NCBI GenBank assembly: GCA_009712185.1
Contig: WASQ01000014.1
Coordinates: forward strand, 13,458 to 46,474
Length of the DNA: 33,017 nt
Direction of reading: 5' to 3'
DNA from: Telmatospirillum sp.
Lineage (GTDB): Bacteria; Pseudomonadota; Alphaproteobacteria; Rhodospirillales; Magnetospirillaceae
The notes under the pieces are model-generated. The model worked only from the letters and a program-made list of their open reading frames with translations, searched no databases and was not told where the DNA came from. Shown here piece after piece: positions 22,166 through 30,319 of the stretch (positions are counted from its first letter, which is position 1; every line of letters begins with the position of its first letter). The position numbers and the translations under genes are program-made.

Positions 22166-23565
22166 GGTTTGCGGTTGTCCTTTGCCGGATCGGTTGCGGA
22201 GATTTCGATGGCGCCGAACCGTTTCGCCTTGAATTCGCGGGACCAGTGTCCCGCCGACAGGCCGGCTTTGCGCTTCAACTGCACCAGAAAATCGCGAGGC
22301 GAGGGGAGCTGCTCCCAGACCGAGGGCAGAAACAGGGCGCGCCGGCCGCCGTCCTCGATCACAAGGCCGTCGACATGGGGGCGTAACTGGGCCAGCAGAT
22401 CCGCCTCGTCCGCGAAGATCATCGGCACCGGTGGCGACAGAACCGACAGGGACAGGTCGATATCGTCCCATTCCGCCGGAGTCAGCGCCGGGAACCGGGG
22501 ATCCTCGAAGGCGGCCTTGACCGCGTTGTCGACGATGTCGTCGCCGAGGCTGCGCCAGGCCACCGGGGATCCGATGCAGCCCCGCAGCGTCCCCTTCCGG
22601 TGCAGAGTGACGAAGCAGGCGCCCGGTCCGTCGAGAGGCGGGGGCAGCGTCGCAAGCGGGGATTCGCGTCCCTGCAACGCCGCGGCGATGGATTGGCGGG
22701 CCAGGTCTAGAAGGTGACGCCCGTGACGGCGGATCTCGGCTTCGTCAGGCGTCCGGGATGGACGGGACGCCCCCGGAAGGGTGAAGGCGAAGGAGCCATA
22801 GCCGACGACCCGGTCGCGCGAACCGGCGGTATCGCCGGAATTGCGCAGATCCACCAGTTCCGCTTCCAGGCCATGGCGGCGGGCCAGCAGCAACAGCCCG
22901 GCGATCGGCGTCCGTCCGCAGGCCTGACCGGTGGACAGCGACGACGGGTCAAGCCGGAGAATCGCTTCGGCGGTCGACCGGTCCATGCTCCGGGCGGTGG
23001 CATAGTCGTGATAGTGGCTGAGGTCCGAACTGATCACGACCAGGGTCTCTGACCCCTCCCAGACTTCCTCGATGGCGTTCGCCACCTCGGCGTCGCCGGC
23101 GTGGCCGACGATGACGGGAACCAGGGTAAAGGAGCCGAGGATGCATTGCAGGAAGGGCAGATGCACTTCCAGGCTGTGTTCCTGGGCATGGGCGGCATCG
23201 ATGGTGCTGACCTGGGGAAGCGCCAGCAGGCGCTGGATCGCCTGCCGGTCGACGGGAATTCGTCCCAGCGGGGTTTCGAACAGGTCGGCCGAGGGGACCG
23301 CCAGGCCGGGAAATGACAGCCGGTGGGAGGGGCCGAACAAGACTACGCGGGTGATGGTCCGGGCGGTCGGCCGCAGCCGGCTGTAAACGCTGGCGGCGAT
23401 GGGGCCCGAATAGGCGTAGCCGGCATGAGGGGCGATGATCGCCTTGGGGGCCGGATGCCAGTCGGTCGGCACGGCATCCAGGAGCTGGTGGATGTCGCCG
23501 GCCAGGGCCCCGGGGTCGGCGGGATAAAACAGGCCGGACACGGCGGCGCTGCGGATCTGGCTCAT
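22162..23565 (-). CDS. amrB-amrA: Fused AmmeMemoRadiSam system proteins B and A (Memo-AMMECR1)
   Basis: 467 aa from ATG 23565, with GGAG 7 nt upstream. Residues 1-265 form the Memo domain, a dioxygenase-like fold: IIAPHAGYAYSG with H47, FGPSHR with H81, SSDLSHYHDY, and C216 in GQACGRTPI. H47, H81 and C216 correspond to the metal-binding His-His-Cys set of human MEMO1. Residues ~275-460 form the AMMECR1 domain with its hallmark TLRGCIGS (326-333), EDPRFPALTPAEW and W-QLPSPRDFL. The domains are usually separate genes beside a radical-SAM enzyme, which is absent from this window. Biochemical function is unknown; MEMO1 has been linked to copper/iron redox handling. Overlaps cysQ; aroC is 143 nt upstream. 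Confidence 0.93.
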   Translation of the reverse strand: MSQIRSAAVSGLFYPADPGALAGDIHQLLDAVPTDWHPAPKAIIAPHAGYAYSGPIAASVYSRLRPTARTITRVVLFGPSHRLSFPGLAVPSADLFETPLGRIPVDRQAIQRLLALPQVSTIDAAHAQEHSLEVHLPFLQCILGSFTLVPVIVGHAGDAEVANAIEEVWEGSETLVVISSDLSHYHDYATARSMDRSTAEAILRLDPSSLSTGQACGRTPIAGLLLLARRHGLEAELVDLRNSGDTAGSRDRVVGYGSFAFTLPGASRPSRTPDEAEIRRHGRHLLDLARQSIAAALQGRESPLATLPPPLDGPGACFVTLHRKGTLRGCIGSPVAWRSLGDDIVDNAVKAAFEDPRFPALTPAEWDDIDLSLSVLSPPVPMIFADEADLLAQLRPHVDGLVIEDGGRRALFLPSVWEQLPSPRDFLVQLKRKAGLSAGHWSREFKAKRFGAIEISATDPAKDNRKP

Positions 23566-23594
23566 GACCGTTCTCCCTCCGGTTCGGACACTCC

Positions 23595-23630
23595 GGGCCT
23601 TGGCGGACCAATGGGCCTTGGCGGACCAAT
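23595..23630. repeat. Perfect 18-bp tandem duplication
   Basis: GGGCCTTGGCGGACCAAT occurs twice in a row (23595-23612 and 23613-23630) in the gap between aroC and the Memo-AMMECR1 gene, ~30 bp upstream of the latter's ATG. It would lie in its 5' untranslated region. Confidence 0.8.
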
Positions 23631-23708
23631 GGAGGCGACCGGCGCGCCCGGACGGGCGCGCAAGCGAAGATCCCCAACGGCGAAGTTTACCTGAGACGGA
23701 GGTGGGCG

Positions 23709-24815
23709 TCAGCGTCCGGAAACGGGATGCACGCCGCCACACTGGCCGCGGTGGCGCAGCAGATGATCGGCCAGCGTCGCCGCGATCATGGCCTCGGCCA
23801 CCGGCACGCCGCGAATGGCGACACAGGGGTCGTGACGTCCTTTCGTCGAGACCTCGACCTCATTGCCATTCCGGTCGATGGAGCGGCGCGCGGACAGGAT
23901 CGAACTGGTCGGCTTGACGGCCATCCGGGCAATGATTGTCTGGCCGGTGGAGATGCCGCCCAGAATGCCACCGGCATGATTGGTGAGAAAGCGGGGATGC
24001 CCGTCCTGCATCCTCATTTCGTCGGCATTTTCCTCGCCCGACAGCAGCGCCGCCTCGAAGCCGTCGCCGATTTCGACCCCCTTCACGGCATTGATGCTCA
24101 TCAAGGCCTTGGCGATATCGGCATCCAGCCGGTCATAGACCGGGGCGCCGAGACCGGCGGGCACGTTCTCCGCCACCACCTCGACCACGCCGCCGATGGA
24201 GGACCCGCTTTTGCGCACCTCGTCGAGATGGCCTTCCCAGGCTTCGGCGGCCTGGGCGTCGGGGCACCAGAAGGGATTGCGGGGGCATTCCTCCCAGTCC
24301 CACCGGCTGCGGTCGATGGCGTGGCGTCCCATCCGCACCATGGCGCCACGGATGATCACGCCGCCTGGTACCAGGGTGTCCAGGATGCGGCGTGCGACGG
24401 CGCCGGCAGCCACCCGCATCGCTGTCTCCCGCGCTGAGGAGCGTCCTCCGCCCCTGGGCTCGCGGATGCCAAATTTGACCTGATAGGTGTAATCGGCATG
24501 GCCGGGACGGAACCGGTCGGCGATGTCGGAATAGTCCTTGGACCGCTGGTCGGTGTTCTCGATCAGCAGTCCGACCGGCGTACCGGTGGTCCGTCCCTCG
24601 AACACGCCGGACAGAATGCGGACCCGGTCGGGTTCGCGGCGCTGGGTTGTGAAGCGCGACTGCCCCGGCCGGCGACGGTCCAGCCAGGGCTGGATGTCGT
24701 CCTCGGACAGGTCGACGAGCGGCGGAACACCGTCGATCACGCAGCCGATCGCCGGACCGTGGCTCTCGCCGAAGGTGGTGAAACGGAACAGCGTCCCGAA
24801 GGTGTTGCCGCTCAT
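23709..24815 (-). CDS. aroC: Chorismate synthase
   Basis: 368 aa. Last shikimate-pathway step: EPSP to chorismate with reduced FMN. Family signatures are intact: [14 protein letters not shown] near the N-terminus, [38 protein letters not shown], and the C-terminal RHDPC with [11 protein letters not shown]. Start 7 nt after the fabI stop, so co-transcribed with it; the Memo-AMMECR1 gene follows. Confidence 0.97.
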   Translation of the reverse strand: MSGNTFGTLFRFTTFGESHGPAIGCVIDGVPPLVDLSEDDIQPWLDRRRPGQSRFTTQRREPDRVRILSGVFEGRTTGTPVGLLIENTDQRSKDYSDIADRFRPGHADYTYQVKFGIREPRGGGRSSARETAMRVAAGAVARRILDTLVPGGVIIRGAMVRMGRHAIDRSRWDWEECPRNPFWCPDAQAAEAWEGHLDEVRKSGSSIGGVVEVVAENVPAGLGAPVYDRLDADIAKALMSINAVKGVEIGDGFEAALLSGEENADEMRMQDGHPRFLTNHAGGILGGISTGQTIIARMAVKPTSSILSARRSIDRNGNEVEVSTKGRHDPCVAIRGVPVAEAMIAATLADHLLRHRGQCGGVHPVSGR

Positions 24816-24822
24816 CGCAAGG

Positions 24823-25638
24823 TCAGCTCGCCACCGAGATATCGGGAGCGTCGACGGCCTTCATGCCGACGACGTGATAACCGGCGTCCACATGATGGAC
24901 CTCGCCGGTGACCCCGCTCGCCAGATCGGACAGCAGATAGAGGCCGGCGCCGCCGATATCCTCCAGCGTCACATTGCGCTTCAGCGGGGCGTTATACTGG
25001 TTCCACTTCAGGATATAGCGGAAGTCGCCGATGCCGGATGCCGCCAGTGTCTTCATCGGTCCCGCCGACAGGGCGTTGACGCGGATGTTGTCACCACCGA
25101 AATCGACGGCCAGGTAACGCACGCTGGCCTCCAGGGCGGCCTTGGCGACGCCCATGACATTGTAATGGGGCATCACGCGTTCCGCGCCATAGTAGGTCAG
25201 CGTCAGCAGGCTGCCGCCGTCCGGCATCAGCGCGGCGGCGCGGCGCGCCACGGCGGTGAAGGGGTAGCAGGAGATATGCATGGTGCGGGCGAAATTTTCG
25301 GCGGACGTGTCCGCATAACGGCCCTTCAGTTCTTCCTTGTCGGAATAGGCGACGGCGTGCACGACGAAATCGATTTTCCCCCATTTTTCCGCGAGCGTCT
25401 GGAACACGGCGTCCAGGCTCGCCTCATCGCCGGCATCGCAGGGCAGGACGATGTCGACCCCGATCTGCTCGGCCAGGGGGCGCACCCTTTTCTCAAGCGC
25501 CTCGCCGAGATAGGTGAAGGCCAGCTCTGCTCCTTGCTCGCGCGCGGCCTTTGCAATGCCCCAGGCGATGGAACGGTCGTTAGCCACGCCCATGACGAGG
25601 CCCCTCTTGCCGGCCATGAGAGCCGAAGAAACGGTCAT
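24823..25638 (-). CDS. fabI: Enoyl-[acyl-carrier-protein] reductase (NADH) FabI
   Basis: 271 aa from ATG 25638, with GAGGG 6 nt upstream. Reduces trans-2-enoyl-ACP in type II fatty-acid synthesis; target of triclosan. Motifs: [20 protein letters not shown] (cofactor), catalytic Y149 and Y159 with K166 (HYNVMGVAK), [13 protein letters not shown], and the C-terminal [18 protein letters not shown]. First gene of fabI-aroC-amrBA-cysQ, behind a good promoter. Confidence 0.97.
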   Translation of the reverse strand: MTVSSALMAGKRGLVMGVANDRSIAWGIAKAAREQGAELAFTYLGEALEKRVRPLAEQIGVDIVLPCDAGDEASLDAVFQTLAEKWGKIDFVVHAVAYSDKEELKGRYADTSAENFARTMHISCYPFTAVARRAAALMPDGGSLLTLTYYGAERVMPHYNVMGVAKAALEASVRYLAVDFGGDNIRVNALSAGPMKTLAASGIGDFRYILKWNQYNAPLKRNVTLEDIGGAGLYLLSDLASGVTGEVHHVDAGYHVVGMKAVDAPDISVAS

Positions 25639-25690
25639 ACGATACCCTCTCCAGAGATTCTTTGCGCCACATCCGTGGCAAAACGCGCGC

Positions 25691-25718
25691 ATCCTACACC
25701 AAAGGAAGGTATGGTCAA
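25691..25718 (-). promoter_or_regulatory. Promoter of the fabI-aroC-amrBA-cysQ operon
   Basis: Minus strand TTGACC (25718-25713; 5 of 6) and TAGGAT (25696-25691; 4 of 6) are 16 nt apart, ~53 bp upstream of the fabI ATG, in the divergent gap with the YihY gene. Confidence 0.5.
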
Positions 25719-25805
25719 AGCAGAGCGCGCCAAGGTTGCCGCCCCCGGCTGGCGGGCGCGGCGGCGGCCCGTGGCCGGTATCCGGTCAAGCGGTGGAGGA
25801 GGACG

Positions 25806-27116
25806 ATGAGGCCCGGGATCAGGGAAGGAATTCGGCGGCTTGCCGCGCTGGCCGTCTATGTCGGTCGCCGTTTTGACGCTGATGGCGCCTTCAATACGGC
25901 CTCCTCCCTGTCCTATACGTCCCTTCTATCGCTGGTTCCGCTGCTTGCCATCGGTCTTGCCATTCTGGCGGCTTTTCCGGCGTTCGACAATGTGCGCGAC
26001 AGCCTCCAGGCCACTGTCTTTCGATATGTCGTTCCGGAAGTCGGGTTGCAGCTTCTGCGCTATGTCGGCGTTTTCGTCGCCAATGCCGGCAAGCTGACCA
26101 CCGCCGGCGTGGTCGGCTTGACGATCAGCGCCATCATGGTGCTGGTCACCATCGAAAGTTCGTTCAATCACATTTTCCGCGTCGAGACGCCCCGGTCTCC
26201 GGCCTCCCGGCTTGCCGTTTACTGGACGGCGTTGACGCTGGGCCCCCTGATGATGGCGGCCAGCTTCTCTCTTTGGGCCTGGCTGGCCGCAGCGGGAGGA
26301 TCGGCTGTCCGTGTCACTCCGTCCCCGGTTCTCGATCTGTTGACCGCAGCCGTTCCCGTCCTGTTGGTCATGACGGCCTTTTCGCTGCTGTACCGGCTGG
26401 TTCCCAACCGCCGGGTGGCTGTGCGCGACGCGGTCGCCGGTGGTGTCGTCGCCGGTCTGGCGTTCGCGGTGCTGCGGTCCGGTTTTGGTTTTTATGTCGC
26501 GAACGCCCGGACCTATCAGTCGATCTATGGCGCCGTGGCGACCGTGCCGATCGTGCTGTTCTGGATGTATCTTTCGTGGATGGTGGTTCTGGCCGGCGCC
26601 GAACTGGCAGCCGCCCTGCCGGAATGGCGGCTGTCGCGGGACGGCCTGTCCGGGGCGCTCCCCCCGGCGCGCAGGCTGGCGCTGGCGCTCCGGCTGCTCG
26701 CGGTCCTGCGCCGCGATGCCCGCCGGTCCGGGCGCGGCAGCCGATCGGCCGATCTTCCGGCCGGGTGCCGCGAGACGGAGGCCGATGTCGCCGGCGTTCT
26801 GGACCGCCTGATCGGAGAGGGATTCGTGATCCGGACGGAGGAGGGACTGCTCGCCCCGGGCCTCGACCCCGGCGCGGCCACCCTTCTCGATCTGGTCCGG
26901 GCGCTGGGGCTCGGTCTGTCGGCCCTTCAGACCGCCTTTGCCGATGCCGGCCGCCCCCCCCTGGTCGGGCGCCGGCTGGCCGAGGCGGCGCGGGCGGAGG
27001 CGGCGGCTTTCGATCTTCCCCTGGCCGCGGTTCTTGACGAAACCGCGGAAACCCTTTTGTCTGACGGCTTCGCTGCCGGCGATATCCGCCGCGAGGCCGC
27101 TTCCTCTCCCCGATGA
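25806..27116 (+). CDS. YihY/BrkB family membrane protein
   Basis: 436 aa; GGAGG just upstream of ATG 25806 decides the start (the frame stays open further up). About six membrane helices (roughly 35-58, 95-118, 138-163, 175-197, 208-228, 245-270). Family motifs: ASSLSYTSLLSLVPLL, ESSFNHIFRV, LYRLVPNRRV, and YGAVATVPIVLFWMYLSWMVVLAGAEL. After the membrane part comes a ~165-residue cytoplasmic tail, Arg/Ala-rich, which looks like a winged-helix-type regulatory domain (DVAGVLDRLIGEGFVIRTEEG). Long mistaken for RNase BN; true role, perhaps transport, unknown. The CopC-like gene follows after 22 nt. Confidence 0.9.
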   Translation: MRPGIREGIRRLAALAVYVGRRFDADGAFNTASSLSYTSLLSLVPLLAIGLAILAAFPAFDNVRDSLQATVFRYVVPEVGLQLLRYVGVFVANAGKLTTAGVVGLTISAIMVLVTIESSFNHIFRVETPRSPASRLAVYWTALTLGPLMMAASFSLWAWLAAAGGSAVRVTPSPVLDLLTAAVPVLLVMTAFSLLYRLVPNRRVAVRDAVAGGVVAGLAFAVLRSGFGFYVANARTYQSIYGAVATVPIVLFWMYLSWMVVLAGAELAAALPEWRLSRDGLSGALPPARRLALALRLLAVLRRDARRSGRGSRSADLPAGCRETEADVAGVLDRLIGEGFVIRTEEGLLAPGLDPGAATLLDLVRALGLGLSALQTAFADAGRPPLVGRRLAEAARAEAAAFDLPLAAVLDETAETLLSDGFAAGDIRREAASSPR

Positions 27117-27138
27117 CCAAGGCAGGACAAGACGCGCC

Positions 27139-27570
27139 ATGACAAGGCTTGCGAGGCTGACGAAAGGGTTTCCCGGTCCCTGGCGGGGCGTCCGGATGCT
27201 GTTGCTCCCGGCGGTCTTGACCGTTTTTCTGACCGCCGCCGGTGCTTCCGGACGCAACGCCCTGGTTTCCAGCGAACCGGCGGAGCAGGCGGACCTGGCG
27301 ACGTCTCCCGCCGACGTGGTGCTGACCTTCGCGGTCCCCGTCGAGCCGGCCTATTCCTCGGTCGCCGTGCTCGACGGCGCCCGCCATCGGCTGGATGGCG
27401 GCCGGATCCGCCGCGATCCCGACCATCGCACGGTGTTGCGTGTCCCGCTGGAACGGCCGGCCTCCGGTCCCTGCACCATCGTGTGGAAGGCCGTCGATGC
27501 CGCCGGGCATTCCATCAGCGGCAAGGTGGCGTTCCAGGTGGCCGCGCCTGCGCCATCGTCCGGTAAATAG
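27139..27570 (+). CDS. CopC-like periplasmic protein lacking the N-terminal copper histidine
   Basis: 143 aa. Signal peptide about 1-38 (core LLLPAVLTVFLTAAGASG). The mature part is a CopC/YobA beta-sandwich: ALVSSEPAEQADLATSPADVVLTFAVPVE...AVLDG...SGPCTIVWKAVDAAGHSISGKVAFQV. Classical CopC begins the mature chain with H-A-L (His1 binds Cu(II)); here the equivalent is R-N-A-L. The C-terminal GHSISG histidine is kept. It may bind copper poorly or do something else. Downstream of the YihY gene by 22 nt, likely one transcript; no CopD-like partner follows. Weak ribosome-binding site (GGACAAGACGCGCC). Confidence 0.82.
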   Translation: MTRLARLTKGFPGPWRGVRMLLLPAVLTVFLTAAGASGRNALVSSEPAEQADLATSPADVVLTFAVPVEPAYSSVAVLDGARHRLDGGRIRRDPDHRTVLRVPLERPASGPCTIVWKAVDAAGHSISGKVAFQVAAPAPSSGK

Positions 27571-27579
27571 TCTTCAGTC

Positions 27580-27617
27580 CCACCGGTCGGAGCCGGCGGC
27601 CGGACTCCGGCCGGTGG
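27580..27617. terminator. Hairpin terminator between convergent genes
   Basis: A 13-bp stem, CCACCGGTCGGAG (27580-27592) / CTCCGGCCGGTGG (27605-27617), with one mismatch. It fills the gap between the copC-like stop and the DnaJ-like stop, which begins at 27618. No T-tract; probably bidirectional. Confidence 0.5.
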
Positions 27618-28535
27618 TCAGTCCATCCCGGCCTTGGCCCGGACGTCATAGGGGTATTTGGCGCTCCAGGTCTTCAGGAAATGCTCCAACTCGCTGTCGG
27701 GGCGGTCGGGAAGCATCACTTTCAGGGTCACAAGCTGGTCGCCGCGCGTTTTGCCATTGGGGGCTCCCTTGCCCTTGAGGCGGAGAACCGTCCCGCTGTT
27801 GGATCCGGGCGGAACGGTCACGGTCACTTTCCCGTCCACGGTGGGGACCGTCACCTTGCCGCCAAGAACCGCCTCGGGCAGCGTCACCGGAACGGTGGCC
27901 AGGATGTCATGTCCGTCCAGGGTGAAAAACGGGTGGGAGTCGACGCGCATCTCGATCAGGGCGTCGCCGCTCGGTCCGCCGGCGCGGCCGGCGTTCCCCT
28001 GGCCCTTGAGGCGGAGCTTGGCGCCGTCGCGGGTCCCGGGCGGAACCTTGACGTCAAGATGTTTCCCCGTTGGCAGGGTGATGCGCTTCGTCGTTCCCAT
28101 CACCGCCTCGGCGAAGGTGACCTTCAGCGAATATTCGGAATCCGCCCCCTTCGCGGCGGGGCGCTCCTGCGCCTGCTCAAAGGGATTCCATCCGGCCGAG
28201 CGTCCCTTGTTCCGTCGGCGCAGAAGTTCGGAAAAAATGTCTTCCGCGCTGTTGCCGAAGCGAAATCCGCTGGGGTCGTCGGTGTAGGCGCGATGGGACT
28301 GGCGCATCCGTTCCGTTCCCGACGCATCGATCTCACCCGCGTCGAAACGAGCCCGTTTGGCGGTATCGCCCAGCAGGTCGTAGGCGGCGCTGACCTTCTT
28401 GAATCGCTCCTCCGCCTGCTTGTTGTTCGGGTTTAAGTCCGGATGCAGGCTCCTCGCCAGTTTCCGGTAGGCGCTTTTGATCTGATCCTGCGTGGCGTCA
28501 CGGGCGACGCCCAGCACTTTGTAGGGATCGTCCAC
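27618..28535 (-). CDS. DnaJ-class co-chaperone without zinc finger (CbpA-like)
   Basis: 305 aa starting at GTG 28535 (DDPYKVLGVARDA); AAGG lies 10 nt upstream. J domain 1-68 with HPD at 31-33, the Hsp70 ATPase trigger. A Gly/Phe-containing linker (~85-130) leads to two beta-sandwich substrate-binding domains (about 132-205 and 210-290: YSLKVTFAEAVMGTTKRI, PPGTRDGAKLRLKGQG, ATVPVTLPEAVLGGKV, PPGSNSGTVLRLKGKG). The Cys-rich zinc finger of DnaJ is absent, making it a class II protein. Monocistronic, divergent from pdxH; no DnaK or GrpE gene nearby. Confidence 0.92.
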   Translation of the reverse strand: MDDPYKVLGVARDATQDQIKSAYRKLARSLHPDLNPNNKQAEERFKKVSAAYDLLGDTAKRARFDAGEIDASGTERMRQSHRAYTDDPSGFRFGNSAEDIFSELLRRRNKGRSAGWNPFEQAQERPAAKGADSEYSLKVTFAEAVMGTTKRITLPTGKHLDVKVPPGTRDGAKLRLKGQGNAGRAGGPSGDALIEMRVDSHPFFTLDGHDILATVPVTLPEAVLGGKVTVPTVDGKVTVTVPPGSNSGTVLRLKGKGAPNGKTRGDQLVTLKVMLPDRPDSELEHFLKTWSAKYPYDVRAKAGMD

Positions 28536-28835
28536 AGGGATATGACCTTTTCATATGTTCCGTACGGCCGGACCTTGCCGGCACCGGACCGTTCGACGCC
28601 GTCCCGGACATCGTTCCGGGTGCCGGCGGCGTCGCCTGTCCGGCCGATTATCATCGATCTTTCAAGATAGTGGGTTCCCGAACGACTTTCCAGCGGCCTG
28701 CGCCGTGCTATAACTATCCCGGTGCCCATCCCCGACGGGGCTCGCCGCCGGTGTTCATCGCCGGCGTCCATCGCCGCCGGGGCCGCCCGGTCGGCGGTCG
28801 TTCTTGCCCTGGTCGTAATCACGGACGTTCATATC

Positions 28836-29423
28836 ATGGCTCAAGATGCCAAGACTCCCATTGCTCGGATCGAGGAATGGCTGAAGGAAGCTGAGAAGCA
28901 CGAACCCAACGATCCGAACGCGATGGCCCTTGCCACCGCGACGCCTGACGGTCATCCGTCGGTCCGCATGGTTCTGTTGAAAGGGTTCGATGACCGCGGC
29001 TTCGTTTTCTATACCAATCTCGAAAGCCGGAAGGGCGGGGAACTGGCGGCCAACCCGCATGCCTCGATCTGCCTTCACTGGAAATCCCTGCGCCGGCAGG
29101 TGCGGGCCGACGGAGCCGTCGAACCGGTGACCGACGCCGAGGCCGACGCCTATTTCTCGCCGCGCGCGCGGGGCAGCCAGATCGGCGCCGGGGCGTCCCG
29201 CCAGTCCAGGCCGCTGACGGGCCGCTGGGAGCTTGAGAAGCGGATCGCCGAATATGCCGCGAAATTCGGTCTGGGCGCGGTGCCCCGGCCGCCGCACTGG
29301 TCCGGGTACCGTCTGATCCCGGACACCATCGAGCTTTGGCAGGACCGGTCCTTCCGGCTGCATGAACGCGTGCTTTACCGGCATGTCGGCGGAGAATGGC
29401 AGGCAGAGCAACTGTTCCCATGA
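28836..29423 (+). CDS. pdxH: Pyridoxamine 5'-phosphate oxidase
   Basis: 195 aa from ATG 28836 ([16 protein letters not shown]), close to family length; the frame is open upstream but not PdxH-like. FMN-dependent oxidation of PNP/PMP to pyridoxal phosphate. Motifs: [68 protein letters not shown], and the C-terminal [13 protein letters not shown] with RLHERVLYR. The stop overlaps the start of the CDF gene by 4 nt. A possible -10 TATAAC (28709-28714) lies upstream without a clear -35. Confidence 0.96.
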   Translation: MAQDAKTPIARIEEWLKEAEKHEPNDPNAMALATATPDGHPSVRMVLLKGFDDRGFVFYTNLESRKGGELAANPHASICLHWKSLRRQVRADGAVEPVTDAEADAYFSPRARGSQIGAGASRQSRPLTGRWELEKRIAEYAAKFGLGAVPRPPHWSGYRLIPDTIELWQDRSFRLHERVLYRHVGGEWQAEQLFP

Positions 29424-30319
29424 CCGTGACCGAGGCGGGCCGGCTGATACGGGTCGCCACCTGGTGTTCGGCGGCGGTCGGGGGAGTCCTGATCGCCGCC
29501 AAGCTGGCCGCCTGGATGGCCACCGATTCCGTGGCCCTGTTGTCGACGCTGGTGGATTCGGTGCTGGACGCCGTCGCCGCCGTTGTCAATCTTCGGGCCC
29601 TCTATCACGCCCTGCACCCGTCCGCCCGGCGATTCCGCCTGGGCCACCGCAAGGTCGAGCCCCTGGCCGGACTGGCCCAGTCGGCTTTTATCGCCGGATC
29701 GGCGCTGTTCCTGTTCAGCGAGGCTGGCAAGCGGCTCCTGTCGCCCGAGCCGGTGAGCGCCGCGCCGATCGGGATCGCCGTGATGGGGCTGTCGGTCGTT
29801 CTGACCCTGGCGCTGGCTCTGTTCCAGCGCTTCGTGATCCGGCGCACCGGGGCGCCCGCGATCGGAACCGATCATCTGCATTACACCGGCGATCTCGCCA
29901 TGAACGCCAGCGTCATCCTGGCGCTGATCCTGGCGGGCCAGTTCGGCTTTTCCTGGGCTGATCCGCTGTTCGCGGTAGCGATCGCGGGATTCATGGCCTA
30001 TTCGGCGGCGGCGATCGGCCGGCAGTCGCTGCGGCTTCTGATGGACCACGAGTTCGCCGAGGCCGACCGCGACCGCGTCGCGGCCCTGTGCCGGAGCCAT
30101 CCCGACGTGATTGGTATCCGCGACCTCAGGACGCGCTCGGCCGGACGGAGAAGCTCCGTCCGGGTGCGCCTCGATCTGCCTCCCGATCTCACCCTGCGGC
30201 GCGCGCGCGACATCGGCGACGAGGTCAGGGCCGCCATCCTGGAGGCCTATCCCGGACTATCCGTCACCATTCATCCGGATCCGTCGCCGGAAGATCCTCC
30301 GCGACTGTCCGGACGATGA
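29420..30319 (+). CDS. Cation diffusion facilitator (FieF-like) metal exporter
   Basis: 299 aa from ATG 29420, overlapping the pdxH stop (ATGA). Proton-coupled efflux of divalent metals (Zn, Fe, Mn or similar). About six helices in the first ~205 residues. Site residues of the FieF/YiiP type: D46-x3-D50 in [13 protein letters not shown] and H154-x3-D158 in [24 protein letters not shown] is the conserved CDF loop. Cytoplasmic domain about 210-299, ferredoxin-like. The metal cannot be decided by eye, but DxxxD plus HxxxD is the four-ligand set of zinc/iron exporters. The next gene overlaps by 4 nt. Confidence 0.92.
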   Translation: MTVTEAGRLIRVATWCSAAVGGVLIAAKLAAWMATDSVALLSTLVDSVLDAVAAVVNLRALYHALHPSARRFRLGHRKVEPLAGLAQSAFIAGSALFLFSEAGKRLLSPEPVSAAPIGIAVMGLSVVLTLALALFQRFVIRRTGAPAIGTDHLHYTGDLAMNASVILALILAGQFGFSWADPLFAVAIAGFMAYSAAAIGRQSLRLLMDHEFAEADRDRVAALCRSHPDVIGIRDLRTRSAGRRSSVRVRLDLPPDLTLRRARDIGDEVRAAILEAYPGLSVTIHPDPSPEDPPRLSGR

